DNA of 64,000 nucleotides. It comes from Melieria omissa (taxonomy: Eukaryota; Arthropoda; Insecta; Diptera; Ulidiidae). Positions 48,620-59,632 of this stretch are shown piece after piece (position 1 is the first letter of the stretch; each line of letters begins with the position of its first letter). The stretch is taken from the NCBI GenBank assembly GCA_963971225.1, contig CAXARI010000079.1, forward strand, positions 310,001 through 374,000. The letters are read 5' to 3'. Below the pieces are notes generated by a model that saw only the letters and a program-made list of their open reading frames with translations, made no database searches and was not told the DNA's origin. Both the position numbers and the translations under genes were made by a program.

Positions 48620-49920
48620 AGGACTGTATCGAAAATTATGAATACACCAAAACATGCTTCATACTAGTGCATAACAAAAGTTAGAATTTATTTTTTTTTA
48701 TAAATGGCATTTCATATTGTATTTTTTTGTAAATAGCAACGAAAAAAATTATTTAGTGGGAGGCTAGCCCACATTTTTAATCTTTTTGTCGAGGTCCTTT
48801 TTTAAATTCTGGACACAGCCAGGAAATAATTTTTGTTAACACTATTCCAATATTTTTTAAATTTTTGAACGGAGTTAGCCGGCTTAGATCTTTTTTTAAG
48901 GTCCCTCTTCATCAACGTCCAAAATATTTCGATAGGGCGTATCTCTGGACACTTTGGAGGATTCATGTTTTTCTTAACAAAATTTATGTTCTTCTCTTCA
49001 TACCACGTTAGTACTGGCTTAGCATAATGGCAAGAGGCTAAGTCGGCCCATAACCAAGTCTTGCCAGTGTGTTTTTTCATCAACGGCAGCAATCTCTACT
49101 TGAGGCACTCATTTAGGTACATTTCAGCGTTCAGGGGCTTGTCTGTGAGGAATGGAGTCGACATTTTTTCACACTTGCATATTGTTTGCCAAACATGAAT
49201 CTTATTGCCAAATTTTTCGCAAAAAATTGATTTGTCAGCTTTTGAAATTTCACATCCTTTCGGAACTGCGTAGAATTGGGGGTCCTGGCAGTGTTTTGTA
49301 GTCCAATTTCACGTATGTTTCGTCGTCCATTATGATGCAATCAAGTTTTTGCCTACAAATATAGTCGTACATTTTTCGGGATCTGGTTTTCACCTGCGCG
49401 TCTTGCTGAGTGCTTCGTTTTGGCTGTTTTTGCTTTCTATATGTTCCCAACTGGTTTCTCTTCTTGGCACGTTGTACCATTGCTGCACTCGTTCCGGCTT
49501 TTTTTGCGCAATCGCGTACGGATATATCCTTATTTTTTTTTAAATAAGGCACATATCTTAGTATCTAGCAATAGTTGGGACGCACACTTTTTACGACCTT
49601 GTCCTGGTAAATCCTCAAGTGTGCAATGTGTAGTATACCGGCGAATGGTTTTTGCACAGCGAACCGGCTAATATTTGCTTCTTTTGCTAGTTTTCCATAC
49701 GACATTCCTTTGGTTGATGCCCATTTGGACAAAATTTCCTGACGAAGTTTTGCGGAAAGTCCTCTCATTTTTAAGCGTTTCGATATACTACAACAAATTT
49801 TTCACGAAAATAACAATTTGAACCTCTGGAATCTAAAAACCGATATTGCTGAGCAACCAACATTGCATAGCCCACTTTATATGATTTTTAAAGTGTATTT
49901 ATAATTTTCGATACAGTCCT
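48620..49920 (-). mobile_element. Tc1/mariner-superfamily transposon, decayed
   Basis: 1,301 bp with terminal inverted repeats of 26 bp and one mismatch, starting AGGACTGTATCGAAAATTAT (48620-48645 and complement of 49895-49920). It is flanked by TA on both sides (48618-48619, 49921-49922), and removing the element plus TA restores the satellite unit length (1,181 bp). It carries one transposase frame on the minus strand, broken. It could still be moved by an enzyme supplied from elsewhere, since both ends look sound. Confidence 0.95.
48802..49768 (-). pseudogene. Tc1/mariner-type transposase, broken
   Basis: Begins with ATG at 49768 and an N-terminal helix-turn-helix (MSYGKLAKEANISRFAVQK). 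The catalytic domain shows IMDDETYVK for the first aspartate, WADLASCHY for the second, and CPEIRPIEIFW for the final acidic residue. Between the second aspartate and the glutamate there are 37 residues, a DD37E spacing rather than the DD34E of Tc1 or DD34D of mariner. Four lesions stop translation: one-base length changes in the homopolymers 49649-49653, 49533-49541 and 49278-49282, and a TAG at 49096-49098. The three length changes could be sequence errors; the TAG is a substitution. Confidence 0.88.
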
Positions 49921-52150
49921 TAATATTATGCCTTATGATTTAGCTAGACTCGTATGCTTTCTATAATGGTATCAATCATCCTTCTATACCCCAAGGTTCG
50001 AAAGCAAATCGATTTGGAACGGTGACTTTGAAAAAATTGCTACTTGGGTGCAACCACTAAAATGCTTGTCAACACCAAATGCATAAGTGCTTATTAATAA
50101 TTGACCCCTTAAAATTTAGCCAGATTCTTATGCTTTCTATATTGGTCCCTAACTTTTCATTATCCTTCAGGAATAATGAGCATATCGATGCGCAAGGATA
50201 ACATTGAAAAACTGCCTATTACAAAATACACACTCACCAGTAAAGTACTTATAGATTCCAAACGGTATGGGTTACGTTAATAAAAAACCCCTTAAAATGT
50301 AGCTAGAGATCGCAGCTTTATCAAATTAAATCAATAATTTGATTACTATTCGGCAATCATGAACAGATCGATGCGCAAGGGTGACATTAAATGGCTGTCT
50401 ACTGCAAAATCGATAAAATGCTTGTAAAATATGATGATTCTAGGTTTATAGAAAAAATATTAACCTTAAAACCTAGCTGGAGTTTTGAGCTTTCATAAAT
50501 GGGGTCAATCTTCTCGTTATCTCAAATAATGCAGGAGAATTTCATTGTGGAAAAGTGATATCGACCACATGATACATCTATATCAGGGGTGCCCAAAATC
50601 TTCTTATGGAAAAGCAAAAACCAATACATGTAAAGTTGCCCAAAAAAAATGCAAACAAATTATTTAATTAATTGAATTAGTTGAAAGCACATTGTGCATT
50701 TCGCTTGACCCTTAAAATTATAATTGAAAAAAATATAATGTTCCCATTTGTCATTGCCGAAAGGCCAACCAATCGCCAAAACAAAAACTACAACAAAAAA
50801 GGCATCTAATTTTTTTTCATACATAGAATTTCTTGAGGCAACAAAACAAAAATCCGCGCAGCCCCCACACGTGTTGCTTCGTTGCTGTCACAACAACGAC
50901 TGATTGAAAGAATGCACCTCTGATCTATATAACCAATCAAATGCTTGTGGAACCTAAGTACGCACAATCACTTTAATCAAAATGGCGTCAAAATTAAGCC
51001 AGAGTGACCACCTTTCACCAATTTGGTAAATAAAAAAATATCCCACCGGCAGCATGATCGAAATTATGGCTGTTAAATCTCGACCCGTTAACGGATTTTA
51101 ATAATATTTTGCCATATTATTTAGCTAGACTCGTATGCTTTCTATAATGGTATCAATCATCCTTCTATACCCCAAGGTTCGAAAGCAAATCGATTTGGAA
51201 CGGTGACTTTGAAAAAATTGCTACTTGGGTGCAACCACTAAAATGCTTGTCAACACCAAATGCATAAGTGCATATTAATAATTGACCCCTTAAAATTTAG
51301 CCAGAGTCTTATGCTTTCTATATTGGTCCCTAGCTTTTCATTATCCTTCAGGAATAATGAGCATATCGATGCGCAAGGATAACATTGAAAAACTGCCTAT
51401 TACAAAATACACACTCACCAGTAAAGTACTTATAGATTCCAAACGGTATGGGTTACGTTAATAAAAAACCCCTTAAAATGTAGCTAGAGATCGCAGCTTT
51501 ATCAAATTAAATCAATAATTTGATTACTATTCGGCAATCATGAACAGATCGATGCGCAAGAGTGACATTAAATGGCTGCCTACTGCAAAATCGATAAAAT
51601 GCTTGTAAAATATGATGATTCTAGGTTTATAGAAAAAATAATAACCTTAAAACCTAGCTGGAGTTTTGAGCTTTCATAAATGGGGTCAATCTTCTCGTTA
51701 TCTCAAATAATGCAGGAGAATTTTGTTGTGGAAAAGTGATATCGACCACATGATACATCTATATCAGGGGTGCCCAAAATCTTCTTATGGAAAAGCAAAA
51801 ACCAATACATGTAAAGTTGCCCAAAAAAATGCAAACAAATTATTTAATTAATTGAATTAGTTGAAAGCACATTGTGCATTTCGCTTGACCCTTAAAATTA
51901 TAAGTGAAAAAAATATAATGTTCCCATTTGTCATTGCCGAAAGGCCAACCAATCGCCAACACAAAAACTACAACAACAAAAGCATCTAATTTTTTTTCAT
52001 ACATACAATTTCTTGAGGCAACAAAACAAAAATCCGCGCAGCCCCCACACGTGTTGCTTCGTTGCTGTCACAACAACGACTGATTGAAAGAATGCACCTC
52101 TGATCTATATAACCAATCAAATGCTTGTGGAACCTAAGTACGCACAATCA
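49921..52150. repeat. Satellite array before the SINE/LINE cluster
   Basis: About two units, landmarks at 50866 and 52046, spacing 1,180-1,181 bp. It ends at CGCACAATCA, just past the TATATAA box of the last unit, where the SINE tail begins. No gene is seen. Confidence 0.95.
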
Positions 52151-52407
52151 TAATAATAATTGATTGGCACGACAGCCCGCTTACGCGAGACTAAGGCCTA
52201 GCTTCCCGCAACCACCCGTGTTGTGCGTGTGAATTTTGTACGCGGGTGGAAGGGACCTACAGTTTTATGCCGGTTCCGAACGGCAGGTTGGGAGCTTTTT
52301 CATAGGCAATTTTTACTCTCAGAGGTTTGCCATTTCCAGCTGAGAGGACAGCCACCGAAAGAGAAAACGAGTTTCCCGTTATTTTTTTTTAGGTGTTACT
52401 ACATGCA
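52151..52407 (-). mobile_element. SINE, 3' part, interrupted by a LINE
   Basis: On the minus strand this is the body and (ATT)n tail of the same SINE as 60637-60972. The tail is seen here as TAATAATAAT at 52151. The sequence stops at TACTACATGCA (52397-52407) and resumes with the same 11 bases at 57237, so the LINE entered an already resident SINE. Confidence 0.9.
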
Positions 52408-53565
52408 ATCATCAAAGTTGGCTTATAAGAACCGTCGCGTTGCCCTGCGTTTAATTGAACGCCTTAATCTAACTCCGGTAGAGCAACGCACGGAGAAGCA
52501 GAAAGCTTCGCTTAAGTGGGCGACGCGGGTCGTGGAGGAAGGTGATACCAACCCGAACCGACCTAATTCCTCGTCAAAGCGTCAGCGGTCAGTAGAGGAG
52601 ACCACCCACCCGGAGGCTAAAAAACCGTGCAGCCATTCAGCTGCCCCGAGGACCTTCAGCGAAATTCTCGCAGGCCACATCATAGTGGCGGTGGTCGACG
52701 AGAGCGACCCCGACGGCAGCATTTCGCCTGATCAATGGAAGACGGTTGAGGGCAGGCTAACACCGATCTTTCTCCCTATCCTGGACGAGCATCCTGGCGA
52801 TGCTCCTTCTTGTCGCGACAGCGGATGGCATCAGGGCCATGTGAAGCTGATCGCTTGCGCTGACCAAAGGTCCGTGGATCTTTTTAAGATCGCGATCTCC
52901 AGGGTGGGCGAAGTATGGCCAGGCGCGAAACTTAAGGTCGTTGCTAAGGATCAGGTCCCTAGCCGGCCAAGAGCGCGTGCCTGGATCCCAGCTGAACCCT
53001 CTGACCCGAAAGTTATCCTGGAGATAATTCGGAGAAGCAACCCAAAGCTGGTGACTTCCAATTGGGGGTGACTCGGCTGGAGGAGCCGAGAGGGGACTTT
53101 AGATCCGCCATTTTCTTGGTGGACTCAAATTCCCTGGCCCCCTTGTCAGCCACAAATGGAGTCATTGGCTATGCTTTCTCCTCCATAACCATGCGGGTCT
53201 TCAAGAAAGACGGCGACACCAGCGGCTCCAAAGCTGCGTCGGAAGCACCAACTGTAGCTGACCAAAAGCTTGCGGAAAGTGCCCCCCGACCAGTGATTGC
53301 CTCTTCCAACCCAACCTTATCCCTGTCCAACTCTGCCGCCGGTATTTCAGTTGTAGCCGACCAGAAGCATGCAACTGAAACTGCCTCCACGCACGGGTCT
53401 AGTGTTGGTGGTGACACTGACATGGAGCTGGCGGACTTCTTTCGTTCATCCCTGATGTACGAAGAAGATCTGCTGGAGTCAGACCCCGAGGACGCGGCTA
53501 ACATCACCGTGGTGGGGGCCACTAGTACCACTCGAAGTAGTAATGCTGAAGGTGGTGCAAATTAA
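52403..53565 (+). pseudogene. LINE ORF1 protein, one frameshift
   Basis: Starts at ATG 52403-52405, which lies inside the target duplication, and is read as MQSSKLAYKNRRV. The frame meets TGA at 53069-53071 and continues one frame back from 53062 (VTRLEEPRGDFRSAIFLV onward) to a stop at 53565. The break falls in a run of five Gs (53064-53068); six would restore the frame. About 387 residues in all. The middle part resembles the ORF1 domain that I recall as DUF4780 in insect retrotransposons. I see no CCHC knuckles. The usual role of ORF1 proteins is to bind element RNA. A sequence error in the G run, a real deletion or a -1 slip are all possible; the other lesions in ORF2 favour decay. Confidence 0.75.
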
Positions 53566-56500
53566 CCTCCACCACTCTAAGGCTGCGGCCGCCAGCCTCA
53601 TTCTCCGCTTGGCATCGCACGGAGATGACATCGTCCTGATCCAGGAGCCGTGGGTGGTGAACGGCCTGGTACGCGGCCTCAGGACTAATACACACAAATT
53701 GCTTTATGCAACGCAGGCAGGTAGGCCTAGGGCGTGCATATTAGTCAGCAACAAACTGAGTACATTTCTGCTCTCGAATTACAGCAATGGGGACATGGTA
53801 GCGGCAAGCATCGAGCTCGATTCGAAGAAGATCTGGATCGTCTCGGCCTACTTGGCACACGACCATCAATCCCTTCCAGAAGATGGCCTATCCAGGTTAG
53901 TACATCATGCTGCTAATGATAGCGTAGATTTGTTGATAGGTTGTGACGCAAACGCGCATCATGAAGTGTGGGGCAGCTCAGATACTAATACAAGAGGCTA
54001 AGTTCTTTTCGATTTTATCCTCTCCACTAATCTTCACATATGTAATAAAGGTAAAGAACCTACCTTAGTAGGTTATTACTAGAAACAGGCAAGAAGTTCT
54101 CGATCTCACTCTTGCCTCTCAAACTGTATCGAACCGACTGAGTAATTGGAGGGTATCCAAAGATCACTCCTTCTCGGATCACAGATACATATTATGGGAG
54201 ATCTTGGATAATGTCCCAAGTCAACCCCTCTTTAGAAACTTAAAAAAGGCCAACTGGCCTCTTTATTACGATACGGTCCAGTGCCTTCTCCCAACTGATA
54301 TTCCTGGACCGCTCGACAGTAAGGATGCACTCAATAAGTCAGTTGAGTCATTCACGTCGATGCTGAATACGGCTCTAGACGTAGCTTGCCCATTGAGGAA
54401 GCTGTCCACGCGGAAAAGATTTAGACCCCCCTGGTGGTGTGCTGAAATCAGTGAGCTCCGCAGAACAGCCAGGAAGTCATTCAATAAAGCTAGACGGTCC
54501 TGCACGGACGAAGTCTGGCTAGAATACAAGCTGGTTCTCAAAGCCTATAAAAACAGGCTAAGAAAAGCTAAGAGGGAGTCTTGGAGAGACTTCTGTGGTA
54601 ACATAGAACTGACTACCGAAGCCTCCAGGCTCAGGAAATTACTCTCTAAATGTCCATCTAATACCTCTTACCTCCAAAAGGAAGACGGGTCATGGGCTTC
54701 TAGTAGTGAAGAATCACTTGATATTCTGCTAGACACACACTTCCCAGGTGGCTCTAGGGACTTGACGGACCCCTGGTCCGAAAACTGTCCACCGGTCTCA
54801 GATGTCGACCTCATTGTGACTAGACAGAAATTGTTATGGGCGGTAGATAGCTTTTCACCTTACAAAGCGCCGGGGCCAGACGGCGTTGCCCCGATAGAGA
54901 TTCAGGTCACCAAGAACCTGATTCTTCCATGGCTACAGGAGATCATGAGGAGCTGCCTAGTCCTGAATCACATACCCAGTATCTGGAGACATGTGAAGGT
55001 AGTTTTCATACCTAAGGCTGGCAAAAGCTCGCATGTTCATCCAAAAGACCTCAGACCGATTAGTCTCTCCTCTTTCCTTCTCAAAATTTTGGAAAGGTTA
55101 GTGGATATTCATATTAGGCAGTTGTTGGTCGATCGACCAATCTCGCCCTCGCAACATGCGTACTGCAGGGGTAAATCTGTAGAAACCGCTCTGCACTGCT
55201 TAATCCATACCATAGATAAATCACTTGAGTGCAAGGAATTCACTATGGTATCTTTTACGGATATTGAAGGGGCCTTTAACAACATCAGATCGGAGGCCAT
55301 CACCGACGCACTTGCAGACCTAGGTGTAGGTGTGCCGCTAGTAGCACTGATTGAGCAGCTACTTCATAGCCGCGTCATCAATGCAAGTCTTGGTACCGCA
55401 TCTGCACAGAGATCTGTAAAAAGGGGGACACCCCAGGGAGGGGTCCTATCGCCTCTTCTTTGGAATTTAGCGGTGAACACACTGCTAATGCGTCTGGAGA
55501 GGGCGGGGTGCCGGGTGGTCGCCTACGCAGATGATGTTGCCATTGCGGTCTCCGGAAAGTTTCCTTCAATTATCAGGGATGTGTTGCAATATGGCTTGAA
55601 CATCCTAACAAATTGGGCTATAGAATGTGGTCTTAGCGTCAACCCACATAAAACGGAGCTAGTTCTCTTCACAAATAAACATAGAATACCTTAGATTGAT
55701 CCCCCGCGGCTGCTAGGGATCGATCTGAAATTCTCGGAAACCGCTAAATATCTGGGACTTGTGTTAGACAGGAAACTTAACTGGAAACCCAACGTCCTGG
55801 AGAGAGCTAAGAAAGCCAGTATTGCCCTTTATACATGTAAAAGGATGATAGGCAATGTATGGGGTACAAGACCTCATATTGTACACTGGCTGTATACCGC
55901 CGTTGTTCGACCTCTGTTGTTATACGGGATAGTAGTCTGGTGGCCTTCATTGGCCAAAAGGTCTCACTCCCAAATACTTGCTAAAATTCAAAGGTCCGCA
56001 GAGTTATGTATAAGTGGGGCCCTGCGGACTACTCCCACTAATGCTTTAGACGTTGTGCTCCACCTAATCCCATTGGATATCCTGGGGAAGCAATTGGCCG
56101 CCAATGCTGCCATCAGGATGCGCGCCTCCGCGCAATGGAGAATTGGGCGGCACGGGCACTCTTCTATTCTGAATTATTTCGAAGGCATATCTCAGAATGT
56201 TGACTACATGACACCCAGCCTGTCCTTTGATAAGGACTATCATGTTATAATCCCATCTAGAGCCGAATGGGAGCTGGGTGCGCCCCCTGCCAGTGGTGAT
56301 ATCCATATATATACGGATGGATCGAAACTGCTTAGTCAGGTGGGCTGTGGTATCTACTCAGAAGGATTAAACCTTAATTTAAAGCTCAGGCTGCCAGATT
56401 ACTGTAGTGTCTTCCAGGCTGAGGTCACAGCAATCTGTGCAGCCTCCGACTGGCTCAGGGTAAACAGGATATCGGCTAATGGTATCCTTATATTATCGGA

Positions 56501-57146
56501 CAGCCAATCAGCTCTTAGAGCTCTGGATGCGGTCACAATAACATCAAAGACCGTTCTTAGCTGCAGCAAATCTCTTAACGAGACTGCCAAGCAGCTTCAT
56601 ATTCGCCTATGCTGGGTTCCAGGTCATAGGGATATTCCAGGGAACTGTAGAGCGGACGAGCTCGCGAGACAGGGCACTACTGAGCAGTTAGGCCAGGAGT
56701 TGACCACGCTCGGTGTCCCTCTTTTAACATGTAAGCTTCGTACCCATGCGAGCTCTATACACGATACGAATTTAAGATGGGTTGAAGGCAACACAAGCCT
56801 CCTTGCGCGCCAACTTTGGCCAACATTAAATCCTCGACGTTCTAAAGAACTCCTCTCACTAAACAGAGCCCAGATCAGAACCATGATCGGTGTCCTTACG
56901 GGTCACTGCCTAATCGGTACCCACGCAAAAAGGATGGGGCTGTTTTCAAACGACTTTTGTCGCAGCTGTTTGGACGAGGAGGAGGAAGAAAATATTCCTC
57001 ACTTCCTATGTCACTGTCCTGCTTTATCTAGAAGAAGGCAAACCCACTTAGGCAACTTCTTCTTCGGAAGTCTAGAAGATCTAGCTGATAAGACCATACG
57101 CCGTCTACTAAGCTTCGTTAACAGCTCCAATTGGTTTAACGAGTGA
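53543..57146 (+). pseudogene. LINE ORF2 protein (endonuclease, RT, RNase H), three lesions
   Basis: ATG at 53543 overlaps the end of ORF1 by 23 bases. Endonuclease: QINLHH, LIQEPWV and GCDANAHHEVWG, with the closing SDH motif (FSDHRY) near 54175. Reverse transcriptase: KAPGPDGV near 54865, TDIEGAFNN near 55258, TPQGGVLSPLLWN near 55428 and YADDVAIAV near 55525. RNase H: YTDGSK near 56310, FQAEVTAI near 56411, LSDSQSAL near 56494 and WVPGHRDIPGN near 56615. A C-x2-C-x9-H-x3-C motif (CRSCL...HFLC) lies near 56960. Lesions: TAA at 53999-54001, a one-base gain near 54070, and TAG at 55692-55694. All visible catalytic motifs survive around them. Confidence 0.93.
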
Positions 57147-57236
57147 GCGATATGATGCTCGATCTCATGTGGTATCACAATGGGCCGCCTGGCCTAAGTG
57201 TGCTCCTCCTGGAGCAGCCACACCTACCTACCTACC
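57147..57236 (+). other. LINE 3' untranslated region and CCTA tail
   Basis: About 90 bases after the ORF2 stop, ending CACACCTACCTACCTA before the target duplication. It contains GGAGCAGCC near 57211. A short repeat in place of poly(A) is common in R1/LOA/I-type elements. Confidence 0.75.
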
Positions 57237-57319
57237 TACTACATGCAGAATTCGAACTAGCGTCGCTCTGCATGCGACTCGCTTGGACCGCGCACTAACC
57301 AACTGAGCCACGGCGGCTG
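57237..57319 (-). mobile_element. SINE, 5' (tRNA-like) part, other side of the LINE
   Basis: Minus-strand tRNA-like head with the B box AGTTCGAATTC and the A box TGGCTCAGTTGG. Together with 52151-52407 it makes one SINE. Bases 57320-57332 (TCTACTACTCTAC) are filler, and the satellite that follows is not the piece that the left flank would predict. Confidence 0.88.
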
Positions 57320-59305
57320 TCTACTACTCTACTTACTATTCGGCAATCATGAACAGATCGATGCGCAAGAGTGACATTAAATGGCTGCCGCGCAGCCCCC
57401 ACACGTGTTGCTTCGTTGCTGTCACAACAACGACTGATTGAAAGAATGCACCTCTGATCTATATAACCAATCAAATGCTTGTGGAACCTAAGTACGCACA
57501 ATCACTTTAATCAAAATGGCGCCAAAATTAAGCCAGAGTGACCACCTTTCACCAATTTGGTAAATAAAAAAATATCCCACCGGCAGCATGATCGAAATTA
57601 TGGCTGTTAAATCTCGACCCGTTAACGGATTTTAATAATATTATGCCATATTATTTAGCTAGACTCGTATGCTTTCTATAATGGTATCAATCATCCTTCT
57701 ATACCCCAAGGTTCGAAAGCAAATCGATTTGGAACGGTGACTTTGAAAAAATTGCTACTTGGGTGCAACCACTAAAATGCTTGTCAACGCCAAATGCATA
57801 AGTGCATATTAATAATTGACCCCTTAAAATTTAGCCAGAGTCTTATGCTTTCTATATTGGTCCCTAGCTTTTCATTATCCTTCAGGAATAATGAGCATAT
57901 CGATGCGCAAGGATAACATTGAAAAACTGCCTATTACAAAATACACACTCACCACTAAAGTGCTTATAGATTCGAAACGGTATGGGTTACGTTAATAAAA
58001 AAACCCCTTAAAATGTAGCTAGAGATTGCAGCTTTATCAAATTAAATCAATAATTTTTATCAAATTAAATCAATAATTTGATTACTATTCGGCAATCATG
58101 AACAGATCGATGCGCAAGGGTGACATTAAATGGCTGCCTACTGCAAAATCGATAAAATGCTTGTAAAATATGATGATTCTAGGTTTATAGAAAAAATAAT
58201 AACCTTAAAACCTAGCTGGAGTTTTGAGCTTTCATAAATGGGGTCAACCTTCTCGTTATCTCAAATAATGCAGGGGAATTTCGTTGTGGAAAAGTGATAT
58301 CGACCACATGATACATCTATATCAGGGGTGCCCAAAATATTCTTATGGAAAAGCAAAAACCAACACATGTAAAGTTGCCCAAAAAATGCAAACAAATTAT
58401 TTAATTAATTGAATTAGTTGAAAGCACATTGTGCATTTCGCTTGACCCTTAAAATTATAAGTGAAAAAAATATAATGTTCCTATTTGTCATTGCCGAAAG
58501 GCCAACCAATCGCCAAAACAAAAACTACAACAACAAAAGCATCTAATTTTTTTTCATACATACAATTTCTTGAGGCAACAAAACAAAAATCCGCGCAGCC
58601 CCCACACGTGTTGCTTCGTTGCTGTCACAACAACGACTGATTGAAAGAATGCACCTCTGATCTATATAACCAATCAAATGCTTGTGGAACCTAAGTACGC
58701 ACAATCACTTTAATCAAAATGGCGTCAAAATTAAGCCAGAGTGACCACCTTTCACCAATTTGGTAAATAAAAAAAATATCCCACCGGCAGCATGATCGAA
58801 ATTATGGCTGTTAAATCTCGACCCGTTAACGGATTTTAATAATATTATGCCTTATTATTTAGCTAGACTCGTATGCTTTCTATAATGGTATCAATCATCC
58901 TTCTATACCCCAAGGTTCGAAAGCAAATCGATTTGGAACGGTGACTTTGAAAAAATTGCTACTTGGGTGCAACCACTAAAATGCTTGTCAACACCAAATG
59001 CATAAGTGCATATTAATAATTGACCCCTTAAAATTTAGCCAGATTCTTATGCTTTCTATATTGGTCCCTAACTTTTCATTATCCTTCAGGAATAATGAGC
59101 ATATCGATGCGCAAGGATAACATTGAAAAACTGCCTATTACAAAATACACACTCACCAGTAAAGTACTTATAGATTCCAAACGGTATGGGTTACGGTAAT
59201 AAAAAACCCCTTAAAATGTAGCTAGAGATCGCAGCTTTATCAAATTAAATCAATAATTTGATTACTATTCGGCAATCATGAACAGATCGATGCGCAAGGG
59301 TGACA
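57320..59305. repeat. Satellite array with an internal deletion
   Basis: Landmarks at 57400 and 58603 (1,203 bp). It starts in subrepeat A at TTACTATTCGGC (57333) and at 57389-57390 jumps from GGCTGCC to CGCGCAGCC, losing about 440 bp of the unit with a two-base overlap. It ends at GACATTAA, where the TTAA element starts. The frame MASKLSQ becomes MAPKLSQ here (57519). No gene is seen. Confidence 0.93.
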
Positions 59306-59317
59306 TTAACCTTCGCC

Positions 59318-59530
59318 TTACCAATACCCACCCGGGTGACCTTTTTGATATTTATTGTTTGATATCTGCCCGAGTAGTAATCCAATCCAGTTATGATTTC
59401 GACTCACTGAACAACTTTTAAATTAGTTTTCAATAATATAAACAAATAATTTTTTGAAAATATTTTTCATGATTAAACATGAAAATTGTCATTTTGTATT
59501 CATCGTTTACCAATACCCACCCGGGTGACC
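59318..59530. repeat. 24 bp direct repeats near the outer element's left end
   Basis: The same 24 bases (TTACCAATACCC then ACCCGGGTGACC, sharing ACCC) occur at 59318-59341 and 59507-59530. The right end has the palindrome GGTACCCGGGTACC at 61176-61189. Subterminal repeats like these often bind the transposase. Confidence 0.85.
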
Positions 59531-59632
59531 CCAGTCAAATATTCTTATTACCTTGCCTTATAAAAGGGGAAAAAGTGGTTTTAAAAGTTTGTACTTATTT
59601 GAAATTCTTGTTTTATTTAATTTTTGTTTTAA

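Larger units (their letters stand above)
52408..57236 (+). mobile_element. Non-LTR retrotransposon (LINE) with RNase H, LOA/R1/I-like
   Basis: About 4.83 kb, flanked by an 11 bp target duplication TACTACATGCA (52397-52407, 57237-57247). It has two overlapping frames (ORF1, ORF2), a 3' untranslated region of about 90 bases and a short CCTA repeat at the 3' end in place of poly(A). ORF2 has AP-type endonuclease, RT, RNase H and a C-terminal zinc motif, which fits the LOA/R1/I group of insect LINEs; the exact clade is a guess. There is almost no 5' untranslated region, so it may be slightly 5' truncated. ORF1 and ORF2 both carry lesions, so this copy is dead. Confidence 0.92.

Noticed and set aside
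52223..53071. A 282-codon frame read as one gene from inside the SINE into the LINE
   Set aside because: The first 60 codons are minus-strand SINE sequence that only happens to be open. The element-related part starts at 52403.
53062..53075. Programmed -1 frameshift in LINE ORF1 at the G run
   Set aside because: A -1 slip is possible in principle, but no slip heptamer of a known type is present, and the same element has other clear lesions. A lost G or a read error is simpler.
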